From positions 1 to 32,370 of the forward strand of contig LBQC01000005.1 of assembly GCA_000990565.1 (NCBI GenBank): DNA of 32,370 bases, given 5' to 3'. Below the pieces are notes generated by a model. It had not been told where the DNA came from and did not search any database. It saw nothing but the letters and a program-made list of their open reading frames with translations. The position numbers and the translations under genes were made by a program. Position 1 is the stretch's first letter. Each line of letters begins with the position of its first letter. Below are positions 7,774 to 15,267 of the stretch, in pieces. The stretch comes from Candidatus Roizmanbacteria bacterium GW2011_GWA2_35_19 (lineage in GTDB: Bacteria > Patescibacteriota > Microgenomatia > UBA1406 > GWC2-37-13).

Positions 7774-9294
7774 ATGCTAGCAAAGGTAATATCGGGGACG
7801 ACGCTTGGGCTTGATGGATTATTAGTCGAAGTTGAGGTTGATGTCGCCACAAAAGGGTTCCCTAAGTTTAATATCGTCGGGCTTCCGTCAAAATCAGTCG
7901 ATGAATCAAAAGAAAGGGTAAGGGCGGCAATAGTTAACGCCGGCTATGAAATGCCAGATACTAGAATTACTGTTAATCTGGCGCCGGCAGATTTACCTAA
8001 GGAGGGCGCAGGTTTTGATCTACCGATTGCTATTGGGATTCTAGCTGCCGCCGGGATGATAAAAAAAGAAAGCCTAGAAGATAGTATTTTTTTAGGTGAA
8101 CTTTCTTTACAAGGTGGACTAAGGAAGGTGCCAGGAATAATTTCAATTACAATTGAAGCGGAAAAGAAAAAGATTGAAAAAATTTATCTACCGAATCAAA
8201 ACATTATAGAAGCATCGCTTATTAATAATATTGAAACTTTTGCAGTAAAAGATTTATCTGATCTTATATTTCATCTTAACGGGGACAAAATACTAAATTG
8301 TCATTCAAAAAAAGATATTTATTCTTTAATAAAAGAAGAGAACTTTCAGTATTATTTTGAAGATGTTAAGGGGCAAGAATCGGTTAAGCGAGGCCTTGAA
8401 ATTGCCGCTTCTGGTTTTCACAACGTAATTATGAAGGGCCCGCCCGGAACTGGGAAAACTCTACTCTCCCGGGCCTTCCCATCAATTTTGCCACAAATGG
8501 AAAAAAGCGAAATCCTTGAAGTGACAAAAATCTATTCAGTTGTGGGACTTTTAAATAACGAATTTTTTAAAACTGCAAGACCTTTTAGAAGCCCGCATCA
8601 TACTACTTCACGAATTGGATTAATTGGTGGTGGTTCAACTCCGACACCCGGTGAAATTTCACTAGCTCACAGAGGAGTTTTATTCTTAGATGAATTACCA
8701 GAATTTCCCCGGTCGGTTCTTGAAGCATTGCGGCAGCCACTTGAGGATGGCAAAGTAACAATCTCGCGAGCATCAGGAAGTCTGACTTTTCCTTCAAGAT
8801 TCCTACTACTTGCCGCTTGTAATCCATGTCCTTGTGGATATTTAGGACATCCGAAAAAAACCTGCCGATGTTTTCCCGGATCAATTCTTAAATATAAAAA
8901 AAGATTATCGGGACCCCTAATGGACAGAATTGATATCCACCTTGATGTTGCACCGGTTGATGAAGAAAAACTAACAAATAATATTACACCGGAGAATAGT
9001 AAAATTATTCGGGAAAGGATTATAAAAACAAGAAAAATTCAAAAGATAAGATTCTCAAAAGAAAAAATTTTAACTAATGGTGAAATGGGATCTTCCGAAA
9101 TCAAAAAATACTGCAAGCTTGATGATAAAGCTCTAGGTTTATTAAAACAGGCAATTTCCCGACTTTCATTATCTGCCCGAAGTTATCATAAAACAATCAA
9201 AATAGGCCAAACAATATCTGATATGAAAAACGAGAATATTATTTCAATAGAATCAATAGCAGAAGCATTGCAATATAGATCATACGACGACTAA
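7774..9294 (+). CDS. comM: ComM/YifB family Mg-chelatase-like ATPase
   Basis: This 506-aa protein matches the YifB/ComM family end to end. An N-terminal Lon-protease-like fold (1-170) is followed by an AAA+ domain with Walker A GPPGTGKT (222-229), FRSPHHTTSRIGLIGGG, Walker B VLFLDE (302-307) and the cysteine cluster CNPCPCGYLG...CRC (349-366), then the C-terminal Mg_chelatase_C helices. ComM is a hexameric helicase that promotes branch migration during integration of transforming DNA. With comF it supports a natural-transformation capability. The last 13 bp including the stop are tandemly duplicated (9288-9300, 9301-9313). Confidence 0.95.
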   Translation: MLAKVISGTTLGLDGLLVEVEVDVATKGFPKFNIVGLPSKSVDESKERVRAAIVNAGYEMPDTRITVNLAPADLPKEGAGFDLPIAIGILAAAGMIKKESLEDSIFLGELSLQGGLRKVPGIISITIEAEKKKIEKIYLPNQNIIEASLINNIETFAVKDLSDLIFHLNGDKILNCHSKKDIYSLIKEENFQYYFEDVKGQESVKRGLEIAASGFHNVIMKGPPGTGKTLLSRAFPSILPQMEKSEILEVTKIYSVVGLLNNEFFKTARPFRSPHHTTSRIGLIGGGSTPTPGEISLAHRGVLFLDELPEFPRSVLEALRQPLEDGKVTISRASGSLTFPSRFLLLAACNPCPCGYLGHPKKTCRCFPGSILKYKKRLSGPLMDRIDIHLDVAPVDEEKLTNNITPENSKIIRERIIKTRKIQKIRFSKEKILTNGEMGSSEIKKYCKLDDKALGLLKQAISRLSLSARSYHKTIKIGQTISDMKNENIISIESIAEALQYRSYDD

Positions 9295-9318
9295 TTTTAA
9301 CGACTAATTTTAATTCTA

Positions 9319-9347
9319 TTGACAAGCCGAAAAAAATTATCTATCAT
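9319..9347 (+). promoter_or_regulatory. Strong promoter of the pilin-like operon
   Basis: A perfect -35 TTGACA (9319-9324) and a -10 TATCAT (9342-9347) are separated by exactly 17 bp. The ATG at 9357 follows 9 nt after the -10 box, with no Shine-Dalgarno sequence. Confidence 0.75.
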
Positions 9348-9356
9348 TATCTCATT

Positions 9357-9719
9357 ATGTTAAGTCTCTTTAGTTTAATAGCTAACACAGGGGATGGATT
9401 GCCTAATGTTACTTATTCCCAAGTAAACTTAGGTTTTGCCATTCCCTCATTTGATTTAGTTTTAACATTTATTATTAGACTATTCTTTGTGGTTGCAGGA
9501 TTGATTGCTTTAATTTACCTGCTTCTTGGAGCCTTAGGCTGGATTACGTCAGGCGGAAATAAAGAAAGTGTTGATAAAGCTCGAGAAAAAATTCAAGCGG
9601 CCTTAGTAGGGATTATTCTTATCTTTGTTGTCTTGGCGATTGTTGGAGTGGTTGAAAACATGTTGGGGATTGGACTTGGAATAACAAAAAATATTGTATT
9701 TCCACAACTTATTAAATAA
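9357..9719 (+). CDS. Pilin-like TrbC/VirB2-type (Mbov_0395-like) membrane protein
   Basis: This 120-aa protein has two membrane helices (about 30-60 and 80-110) around a short cytoplasmic loop GWITSGGNKESVDKAREKIQAA. The loop signature is typical of the TrbC/VirB2 and Mbov_0395 pilin-like proteins that CPR genomes encode in quantity. VirB2-family members polymerise into conjugative pili; the job of the CPR versions is not established. It is the first gene of a two-gene operon behind the strongest promoter in the window. Confidence 0.75.
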   Translation: MLSLFSLIANTGDGLPNVTYSQVNLGFAIPSFDLVLTFIIRLFFVVAGLIALIYLLLGALGWITSGGNKESVDKAREKIQAALVGIILIFVVLAIVGVVENMLGIGLGITKNIVFPQLIK

Positions 9720-9731
9720 CCCTTTCAAAAA

Positions 9732-10133
9732 GTGATCAATTTATTTTTACCTCTTTTTACCGTTTCTGCTCAGATTCAAGAATGGGATCAAACTGCTTCT
9801 GGTGGAACAAGTTGTGTTGTTGATGGAGTCCCTACCCTGAAGTGCCTAGAGATTGTATTTGGAAATGTTTTATTTATGGCTTCTTCTTTTATTGTCCTTA
9901 CCCTTTTTATTATGTTTGTCGTTGGATCTTTTCGATATCTAACCTCTTTTGGAAATGCCGAAAGGGTAAAAAAAGCCCAAGGGACGCTTCGGATGGCTTT
10001 GGTCGGATTTCTTTTATTTTTAAGCGCATTTTTGATTCTTAATATTATTCAGATATTATTTTTAGGCAAGCCTGACCCGAGTAATCCCAATGATACAACA
10101 CCTAATCTATTTAAATTTGAGATTGGTCAATGA
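9732..10133 (+). CDS. Second pilin-like TrbC/VirB2-type membrane protein
   Basis: This 133-aa protein starts at GTG, 12 nt after the preceding gene. It has a short N-terminal hydrophobic signal-like segment (INLFLPLFTVSAQ), then two membrane helices flanking RYLTSFGNAERVKKAQGTLRMAL, the same loop pattern as its neighbour. Cys28 and Cys38, outside the helices, could form a disulfide. The paired arrangement suggests the two subunits act together in a surface or secretion structure; a cargo or function cannot be read from sequence. Confidence 0.72.
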   Translation: MINLFLPLFTVSAQIQEWDQTASGGTSCVVDGVPTLKCLEIVFGNVLFMASSFIVLTLFIMFVVGSFRYLTSFGNAERVKKAQGTLRMALVGFLLFLSAFLILNIIQILFLGKPDPSNPNDTTPNLFKFEIGQ

Positions 10134-10135
10134 AA

Positions 10136-10285
10136 TTACTTTGATGGGGTAATGAAGATGACCTTAACTCCGGTTTCTTCTGGGATTGGGGAGGCAATTT
10201 TATTATTTTCCTTAACAAAATTAAACAATACAAACGTTAAAAGCGCGACCCCTATAACTATTAAAATAAATCCTATTTTTTTCAT
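10136..10285 (-). CDS. 49-aa single-pass membrane peptide coupled to the glycosyltransferase gene
   Basis: A short frame from ATG 10285 encodes MKKIGFILIVIGVALLTFVLFNFV (in pieces: MKKIGFILIVIGVALL then TFVLFNFV), followed by a 25-residue tail rich in Pro/Glu. It has one N-terminal transmembrane helix and an outside or cytoplasmic tail. Its ATG overlaps the TGA of the upstream glycosyltransferase gene (ATGA, 10282-10285), the classic translational-coupling arrangement, which is the main reason to accept it. It may be a small regulator or partner of the glycosyltransferase; no family recognised. Confidence 0.65.
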   Translation of the reverse strand: MKKIGFILIVIGVALLTFVLFNFVKENNKIASPIPEETGVKVIFITPSK

Positions 10286-11214
10286 AGGTTGATTTTTTCT
10301 TTTATTAAATATTTTGGTCGTCTTTGAATTTCTTTATAAATCTTACCAACGTATTCTCCAATAATTCCGATTGTAATTAGTTGAATTCCTCCTAAAAACA
10401 TAACAGCAGTAAAAAGACCCGTCCATCCGATTACAAACTGTTGTGGGTAAAGAGACTTCATCAGCAATTCATAAATAATTCCGAGGAATCCTAAAAAGCC
10501 GGATGTAATCCCTAAATAAGTCGCAATCCGTAAAGGCTTAATTGAGAAAGAAGTGATTCCCTCAAGAGCGAAGTTGACCATCTTAAAAAAACCATAATGA
10601 GTTTGACCTTTAAATCTCTTTTCTCTTTCAAAGTAAACAAAATCGGACGTATATGATCCCCAAGAGACAAGGCCTCTTAGAAATCTTGAATGCTCGGGTA
10701 GATCATTTAAAAACTGGACGACCGATTTATCAAGCAATCTAAAATCACCAACATCGGAGGGAATTGGAGTGTCTGATAGAAAGTTAATAAATTTATAAAA
10801 AACCTGAGCGGTAATTCTTTTAAAATAATCATCATACTCCCGCTTATCACGCTTAGCATAGACTACCTTTGCCCCATTTTCCCATTTATTTATCATTTCA
10901 GGGATGATCTCGGGCGGGTCTTGAAGATCAGCGTCAAGACTAATAACTGCGTCTCCATGCGCTTGATCATAGCCAGCGGAAAGGGCCATCTGATGGCCGA
11001 AATTTCTTAAAAATGACACCAGTTTTATATTTTTATCTTTTTCAATCTGTTTTTTAATATTTGAAGTAGTATTATCGTTTGACCCATCATCAACAAAAAT
11101 AATCTCATGATTATATTTTTTTATAATTGGTAGGAGGCGCTTTAAAAGAGGGGTAATATTACTTTCTTCATTATAGACGGGGATTATGATTGAAAGTAGA
11201 AAATCGTCGCTCAT
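10282..11214 (-). CDS. GT2 polyprenyl-phosphate glycosyltransferase (GtrB/DPM1-like)
   Basis: This 310-aa protein has an N-terminal GT-A domain: SIIIPVYNEESNI (8-20), FVDDGSNDNT, SLDADLQDPPE (the DxD-type metal site) and DVGDFRLLDK. Two C-terminal membrane helices (about 230-260 and 265-295) are followed by a basic tail. This is the layout of enzymes that transfer a sugar from a nucleotide sugar to undecaprenyl phosphate (GtrB, ArnC, DPM1). The ATG at 11214 (MSDDFLL) is chosen because TGATATAAT lies 7 nt before it; a longer in-frame start at 11292 would run back into the repeat region. Confidence 0.93.
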   Translation of the reverse strand: MSDDFLLSIIIPVYNEESNITPLLKRLLPIIKKYNHEIIFVDDGSNDNTTSNIKKQIEKDKNIKLVSFLRNFGHQMALSAGYDQAHGDAVISLDADLQDPPEIIPEMINKWENGAKVVYAKRDKREYDDYFKRITAQVFYKFINFLSDTPIPSDVGDFRLLDKSVVQFLNDLPEHSRFLRGLVSWGSYTSDFVYFEREKRFKGQTHYGFFKMVNFALEGITSFSIKPLRIATYLGITSGFLGFLGIIYELLMKSLYPQQFVIGWTGLFTAVMFLGGIQLITIGIIGEYVGKIYKEIQRRPKYLIKEKINL

Positions 11215-11221
11215 GAAGATT

Positions 11222-11227
11222 ATTATA
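11222..11227 (-). promoter_or_regulatory. Extended -10 box of the glycosyltransferase gene
   Basis: Minus-strand TGATATAAT ends 7 nt before the ATG at 11214, the same architecture as at 1458-1463. Confidence 0.55.
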
Positions 11228-11320
11228 TCATTTCTGGTCCGCCTACATTCATGTTCATCTCCTAGGAGATTATGCATTACTGTTATCTCCAATTACTTAG
11301 AGTGTCGGACTGTGTCTTCA

Positions 11321-11375
11321 CCCCGCCCTTGCGGGGGTTGGCGTTCAGTCTCTACAGGTTCCCGACTAAGTCGGG
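11321..11375. repeat. GC-rich hairpin repeats in the 11215-11909 spacer
   Basis: Two compact hairpins: CCCCGC-CCTT-GCGGGG (11321-11336) and CCCGACT-A-AGTCGGG (11361-11375). They are much richer in GC than the surrounding DNA, so they are likely dispersed repeat elements and not part of a gene. The remaining parts of the 695-bp spacer (11400-11650 and 11800-11909) are AT-rich, with no feature I can support. Confidence 0.5.
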
Positions 11376-11649
11376 ATTCCCGCGGCGTTTTCCTGTTTAA
11401 TTAGGAGTTCGCCGTTATAAGCCAATTATCATACAAAATTACTTTCATATGAGCCCATTGTATTAAGCCTCCTGTGCAACCGTACACTACCCCGTAATAT
11501 TAAAGAACGTATTGATTATATCATTAATCACTACATCTTTCATCCTAATTTCTTAAATTTATTGACTTTACTTATGATTTATTCTTATCACCGTAACATT
11601 ACGCTGAGATAACTAAATTTTTACTGTTTATGTTCCTCTAAATAACAAT

Positions 11650-11766
11650 GTCATCCCCGTGAGCCGAAGGCTTCCCTTTGGGAAAGACGGGGATCCAGTC
11701 TATAAATACAATATTTATAATAATAAAAGAATATTTAGTCTGGATTCCCGCCTCCGCGGGAATGAC
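11650..11766. repeat. REP/MITE-like element with GTCATCCCCG / CGGGAATGAC ends
   Basis: The unit begins GTCATCCCCGT and ends GCGGGAATGAC. Inner copies GGGGATCCAGTCT and AGTCTGGATTCCCG form the second arm pair around an AT-rich centre. The whole thing is an approximately 117-bp imperfect inverted repeat. GTCAT(T/C)CCCG...CCAG termini are widespread in REP/MITE families of other bacteria. Confidence 0.65.
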
Positions 11767-11790
11767 TTCGATGTATCGATACATCGAAGT
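11765..11790. repeat. Perfect 26-bp palindrome
   Basis: ACTTCGATGTATC followed immediately by its exact reverse complement. It abuts the REP/MITE-like element, overlapping its last two bases. It could be another dispersed palindrome, a cruciform, or a protein-binding site. Confidence 0.6.
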
Positions 11791-11909
11791 ATTAATTTAC
11801 TTAGAAAATATTTTGGTTATATTGAAGGTATTTTGCTAAACATCAATTGTTAATTAACTTCGTCATCGATGTGTAACAATAATAATGATAAGGTGACGTA
11901 GAAACAATA

Positions 11910-12785
11910 TTATATTTCTATTTCTTTTTCTCCGAACAATATTGCCTTTCCCCCAATTCGAACGCGCTTTATGGCTTCATTTTTTTCTTCAAGTAAAACG
12001 TGAATTTTTGATGGTTTTCCCATAGAATAACCCTGCTCAAACATCAATTTATTTACATTAATATTTTTTAGAGTCTTATTCCTAAAAAGATAACAGGCCA
12101 AAGCACCACTTGAACTACCAGTTGCCGCCTCTTCATTAATTCCATAAAGTGGAGCAAAGTTTCTACAATGAGCCAGCGAATTGATATTAATTGTATTAAG
12201 TGTAAAAGCATGAAAACCAACAGTATGAGTTTCTTTATTCAATGCTCTCATCTTATTTAAATCAGGCTTCAGATTAAAAAGCGCCTCTCTATTTATTATT
12301 GGAAGGAAAATGTCTCTTAATCCAGTTGACACTATTTGTGATTTTAACTTTGTTTTTAAAATGATACTTTCTGGAATATTAAATATATTTGTTATTTTTT
12401 TAATTAATATTTCTTCAGAAAAAATAGGCAAAGCTTGATCCATAAGAATTAATCCATCATCGGCTATTTCTATTGGCAATATCTCAGATTTTAATTCTTG
12501 CTTATATACTCCAGATTTAAGGAGGTGTTTTTGATGAAGGAGAGAATATGCTGCAATGGTTGCGTGCCCGCAAAGATTAACTTCGTCTTTAGGAGTAAAA
12601 AAGGCGACTTTATAATCAGCCTTGTTAGATGATGAAACAAATGCAGTTTCGGAATAATTAACTGTTCTAGAAATGCTTTTTTTCTGATTATCAGTTAGAA
12701 AGTCAGCATTTAGCACTACTCCTGCCAGATTGCCTCCGTCTTTTGAAACGCCAAACGCGCTAAGTAAATAAACCTTAATTTTCAT
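11910..12785 (-). CDS. PhzF family isomerase-like protein
   Basis: This 291-aa protein has the PhzF double-barrel fold signatures: GNLAGVVL (18-25), NYSETAFV with the catalytic Glu near residue 46, FTPKDEVNLCGHATIA (64-79) and the second-half EAATGSSSGALACYL. PhzF in phenazine synthesis isomerises a dihydroxyanthranilate; most family members have unknown substrates, and no phenazine genes are present, so the reaction is unassigned. TGTTATAAT lies 6 nt before the ATG. A stand-alone gene between the repeat-rich spacer and the FtsB-like gene. Confidence 0.9.
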   Translation of the reverse strand: MKIKVYLLSAFGVSKDGGNLAGVVLNADFLTDNQKKSISRTVNYSETAFVSSSNKADYKVAFFTPKDEVNLCGHATIAAYSLLHQKHLLKSGVYKQELKSEILPIEIADDGLILMDQALPIFSEEILIKKITNIFNIPESIILKTKLKSQIVSTGLRDIFLPIINREALFNLKPDLNKMRALNKETHTVGFHAFTLNTININSLAHCRNFAPLYGINEEAATGSSSGALACYLFRNKTLKNINVNKLMFEQGYSMGKPSKIHVLLEEKNEAIKRVRIGGKAILFGEKEIEI

Positions 12786-12791
12786 AGAAAG

Positions 12792-12797
12792 ATTATA
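12792..12797 (-). promoter_or_regulatory. Extended -10 box of the phzF-like gene
   Basis: Minus-strand TGTTATAAT, 6 nt before the ATG at 12785; leaderless arrangement. Confidence 0.55.
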
Positions 12798-12848
12798 ACA
12801 AAGTATCTAGCTTCATTACACCCGTAGGGTGAAATAGAAATAAAGATT

Positions 12849-13184
12849 TTACTTAACAAACAATTTAAACCACTGAAGGTAATTTGGAAGTGGAGTAGGG
12901 GTCGGGGGAACCGGTGTTATTTTTGATGGTGGGATTATTAGGGCGACCTCATTTTCCTTTAAAAGATTAAGTTTATTTCTGATAGTCCTTTCGATTTCAG
13001 TCCGACTTTTTTTCTTCACAATCTCGGTTTTTAACTCGATATTTGTTTTATTTTCTTTTTCAAAAGCCTGTTTTATGTCTTCATAAAACTGAAATTTACT
13101 TCGGTAGTTGACGATATTTTTCACTAATGATAGAAATAAAAAAATCATTAAAAAAATAATAAAAATATTTTTTAACAGCTTCAT
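12849..13184 (-). CDS. FtsB/DivIC-like septum formation initiator
   Basis: This 111-aa bitopic protein has a short basic N-terminus, one membrane helix (5-25), a coiled coil (about 33-65, charged heptads) and RNKLNLLKENEVALIIPPS, the conserved end of the septum-initiator family. A proline-rich tail (PVPPTPTPLP) follows. FtsB/DivIC proteins join FtsL and FtsQ/DivIB in the divisome and help activate septal wall synthesis. The extended -10 box 6 nt upstream of the ATG suggests a leaderless mRNA. Confidence 0.82.
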   Translation of the reverse strand: MKLLKNIFIIFLMIFLFLSLVKNIVNYRSKFQFYEDIKQAFEKENKTNIELKTEIVKKKSRTEIERTIRNKLNLLKENEVALIIPPSKITPVPPTPTPLPNYLQWFKLFVK

Positions 13185-13190
13185 AGAACG

Positions 13191-13196
13191 ATTATA
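13191..13196 (-). promoter_or_regulatory. Extended -10 box of the FtsB/DivIC-like gene
   Basis: Minus-strand TGCTATAAT, 6 nt before the ATG at 13184. Confidence 0.55.
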
Positions 13197-13203
13197 GCAA
13201 TAT

Positions 13204-13659
13204 TTATGACTGAAGACGTGGCGCGAGTAGTTTCATTATTCGAGCAGGATCAGCCTTTGATTTAAGTTTCCCCATGCAGAGGCCGATAATTTTTTTTGGA
13301 TTCTCATCAAAAACACTCTTATTCTCAGCGATTATCTTATCAATCTCGCGACTTAATTCCGTATCATCAATTTCTTTTGGTAGATAAGCCATAACAATAT
13401 CAAGCTGCTTTTTATTATCCGCGACAAGCTCGGTCCTATTACCTTTTTCAAAAGCCTCAATTGACTCTTTTAATTCTTTAGAAAATTTCTTAAGAACCAC
13501 CATTACTTCCTCGTCATTTAACTCTCCACCGACCGGGCCAAACTTCTCGATCTCCTGGTTTTTTATTTGAGCTATAATAAAGCGAAGAACCGATAATTTA
13601 GCCTTGTCACCAGATTTGAGAGCAACAATGGAATCGTCTTGTAATTTTTGTCTTAACAT
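13204..13659 (-). CDS. GatB/YqeY domain protein (YqeY-like)
   Basis: This 151-aa protein is a stand-alone GatB/YqeY domain: MLRQKLQDDSIVALKSGDKAKLSVLRFI at the N-terminus (MLRQKLQDDSIVALKSGD, then KAKLSVLRFI), IKNQEIEKFG, FEKGNRTELVADNKKQLDIVMAYLP in the middle and a C-terminal helical tail. The family resembles the tRNA-binding tail of the GatB amidotransferase; its function outside that complex is unclear. The ATG at 13659 is preferred over 13707 since TATAAT lies 6 nt before it and the shorter N-terminus matches the family. Confidence 0.92.
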   Translation of the reverse strand: MLRQKLQDDSIVALKSGDKAKLSVLRFIIAQIKNQEIEKFGPVGGELNDEEVMVVLKKFSKELKESIEAFEKGNRTELVADNKKQLDIVMAYLPKEIDDTELSREIDKIIAENKSVFDENPKKIIGLCMGKLKSKADPARIMKLLAPRLQS

Positions 13660-13665
13660 AGAATA

Positions 13666-13671
13666 ATTATA
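13666..13671 (-). promoter_or_regulatory. -10 box in the 16-bp divergent spacer (yqeY side)
   Basis: Minus-strand TATAAT is 6 nt from the ATG at 13659. The divergent gene starts at 13676, only 16 bp away. On the plus strand TAGAAT (13659-13664) is the only -10-like match, 11 nt before that ATG, so both promoters overlap the neighbouring start. Confidence 0.5.
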
Positions 13672-13675
13672 GCCT

Positions 13676-14077
13676 ATGAAAACTAAAAAGAAATTAGCAA
13701 AAAACATGTCGGAGTTAGTCGGCAGTTTTCAAATGCTTGTTAAAAATAAGCCTCCAATAAATCAAATGTATGAAGAAATAAGAATGATGAAATTTAGGAT
13801 CCGTCCTCTTCAAGGGAACGTTTTATCAGTCAATCTTAATAATGAGAAGTTTATTGAAGTGCTTTGGAGCATGGGTAAACTCGATGAATTTTATCAAAGT
13901 GAGTTTTCAAGTCTTACCCCAAAAAACAAACAGTTATTTATAAAAATATTTGAAGATCTCCATATTCAATTCCAAGAAGAGTTGAATAGAGTTAACCTAC
14001 TTAAGGGTCGGTATTCTAAAAAACCCCAAACGCTTGAGATGGAAATTTATAAAGAAAAAAATAAAAAAGTTAACTAA
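13676..14077 (+). CDS. Hypothetical protein, 133 aa
   Basis: Not recognised. Soluble, basic, predicted mostly helical, with a short beta-like RIRPLQGNVLSVNLN segment near residues 43-57. No membrane segment and no catalytic motif. It is the first gene of a plus-strand run (13676-16071) with tiny gaps, so it is probably cotranscribed with the exonuclease-like gene 3 nt downstream. Confidence 0.75.
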   Translation: MKTKKKLAKNMSELVGSFQMLVKNKPPINQMYEEIRMMKFRIRPLQGNVLSVNLNNEKFIEVLWSMGKLDEFYQSEFSSLTPKNKQLFIKIFEDLHIQFQEELNRVNLLKGRYSKKPQTLEMEIYKEKNKKVN

Positions 14078-14080
14078 TTT

Positions 14081-14659
14081 ATGAAAAAGTTCCCGGTAGT
14101 CCTTGACCTTGAAACCAAACATTCATTTCGAGAAGTTCCTGACCCAAAAAAATTAGGAATATCCGTTGCGGCAATTTATGACTATAAAAACGGTCAAAGC
14201 ACAATATATGAGGAAAAAGAATTAAGCAGACTTTTTCCAATTTTAGAAAATGCTTCATATATAATCGGATATAATGTTAAAAGCTTTGATATTGCCGTCC
14301 TTCAGGGTTACTATCCTGGGAATGTCGAAGTCTTTCACAGTTTTGATATATTGGAGTATATAAGAGAAAAAATAGGATATAGACTTTCACTAAACGACGT
14401 TGTCTTTGCCACCCTTGACAAAAAAAAGACAGGTCATGGGCTTGCGGCTATAGATTTTTATAAAGAAGGCAAATGGGATGAATTAAAAAAATACTGCTTG
14501 GATGATGTAGCGCTTACTAAGGAGCTTTTTGAATATGGCGTTAAAAATAAAGAAATATTTTATCTGAATGAAGTCGGAAAGATTTCAATTAAGACAGATT
14601 GGCAGAAATATTTAGAAGAGGAAAATAATTCCGACATGCCTTTAACCTTGCCATTTTAA
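14081..14659 (+). CDS. DEDDy-type 3'-5' exonuclease-like RNase H-fold protein
   Basis: This 192-aa protein shows the three exonuclease motifs in order: Exo I VLDLETK (Asp9, Glu11), Exo II GYNVKSFD (Asp70) and Exo III YCLDDVALT (Tyr138, Asp142). This is the DEDDy metal-dependent nuclease fold shared with YprB-like RNases and DnaQ relatives. With all acidic residues present it should be active on DNA or RNA 3' ends; the substrate is not evident. It starts 3 nt after the preceding gene. Confidence 0.85.
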   Translation: MKKFPVVLDLETKHSFREVPDPKKLGISVAAIYDYKNGQSTIYEEKELSRLFPILENASYIIGYNVKSFDIAVLQGYYPGNVEVFHSFDILEYIREKIGYRLSLNDVVFATLDKKKTGHGLAAIDFYKEGKWDELKKYCLDDVALTKELFEYGVKNKEIFYLNEVGKISIKTDWQKYLEEENNSDMPLTLPF

Positions 14660-14667
14660 ATTTATAT

Positions 14668-15249
14668 ATGAAACCAACAACGGATGAAATTATAAAAATA
14701 AAAACACCACAGTTGAGAGAGGATATATTAGATGTTCTTAAGCTTCGTTTTAGTCCAAGAGTATTTCTGGAAGAAAAGATAAATGACGAAGATATAAAAA
14801 AGTTTTTCGAGGCAGCGAGAATTTCTCCATCATCATCTAACCGACAACCATGGTTTTTTTACTTTGCAAAAAACGAAAGTGGTAACTACATGAAGATAAT
14901 TAACTCCCTCAGTCCAGATAATAGTTGGGCGAAAAATGCCCCTCTCTTGATTGTTGGTTGCTTTATTGGTGAGGATGAAAAAGGACCTAATAAATACGCT
15001 CAGTATGACCTAGGACAATCGGTAATGAGTATAGTTATTCAAGTTAATAGTATAGGTTATTACTGTCGGCAGATGGGCGGATTTGATAAAAGTAAAATGG
15101 CGGTAAATCTCAATATTATGCCTCCAATCTTTCCATGGGTGGTGATAGCGGTAGGAAAAATAGGGGACTATCAAAAAGCAGATCCCGCACTAATTGAAAA
15201 AGACAATCGTGTAAGAATTAGAAAGGCAGATGTTGCAAAAGAGATTTAA
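14668..15249 (+). CDS. Nitroreductase family flavoprotein
   Basis: This 193-aa protein has the nitroreductase hallmark RFSPRVF...ARISPSSSNRQPWFFYFA (residues 27-67) that binds FMN phosphate, and the dimer-interface segment YDLGQSVMSIVIQVNSIGYYCRQMGGF, with C-terminal VAVGK-like AVGKIGDY. These enzymes use NAD(P)H to reduce quinones, nitroaromatics or similar acceptors; the natural substrate cannot be told. It follows the exonuclease-like gene by 8 nt. Confidence 0.92.
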   Translation: MKPTTDEIIKIKTPQLREDILDVLKLRFSPRVFLEEKINDEDIKKFFEAARISPSSSNRQPWFFYFAKNESGNYMKIINSLSPDNSWAKNAPLLIVGCFIGEDEKGPNKYAQYDLGQSVMSIVIQVNSIGYYCRQMGGFDKSKMAVNLNIMPPIFPWVVIAVGKIGDYQKADPALIEKDNRVRIRKADVAKEI

Positions 15250-15267
15250 GAGTAATAAGATTAGCTT

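Noticed and set aside
8603-8884. 93-aa antisense frame in comM
   Set aside because: Covers the conserved AAA+ core on the other strand, with no start signal.
11186-11853. Two short plus-strand open frames in the repeat spacer (peptides such as SLDSRLRGND)
   Set aside because: These are readings through the palindromes and the GTCAT...CGGGAATGAC unit, not genes.
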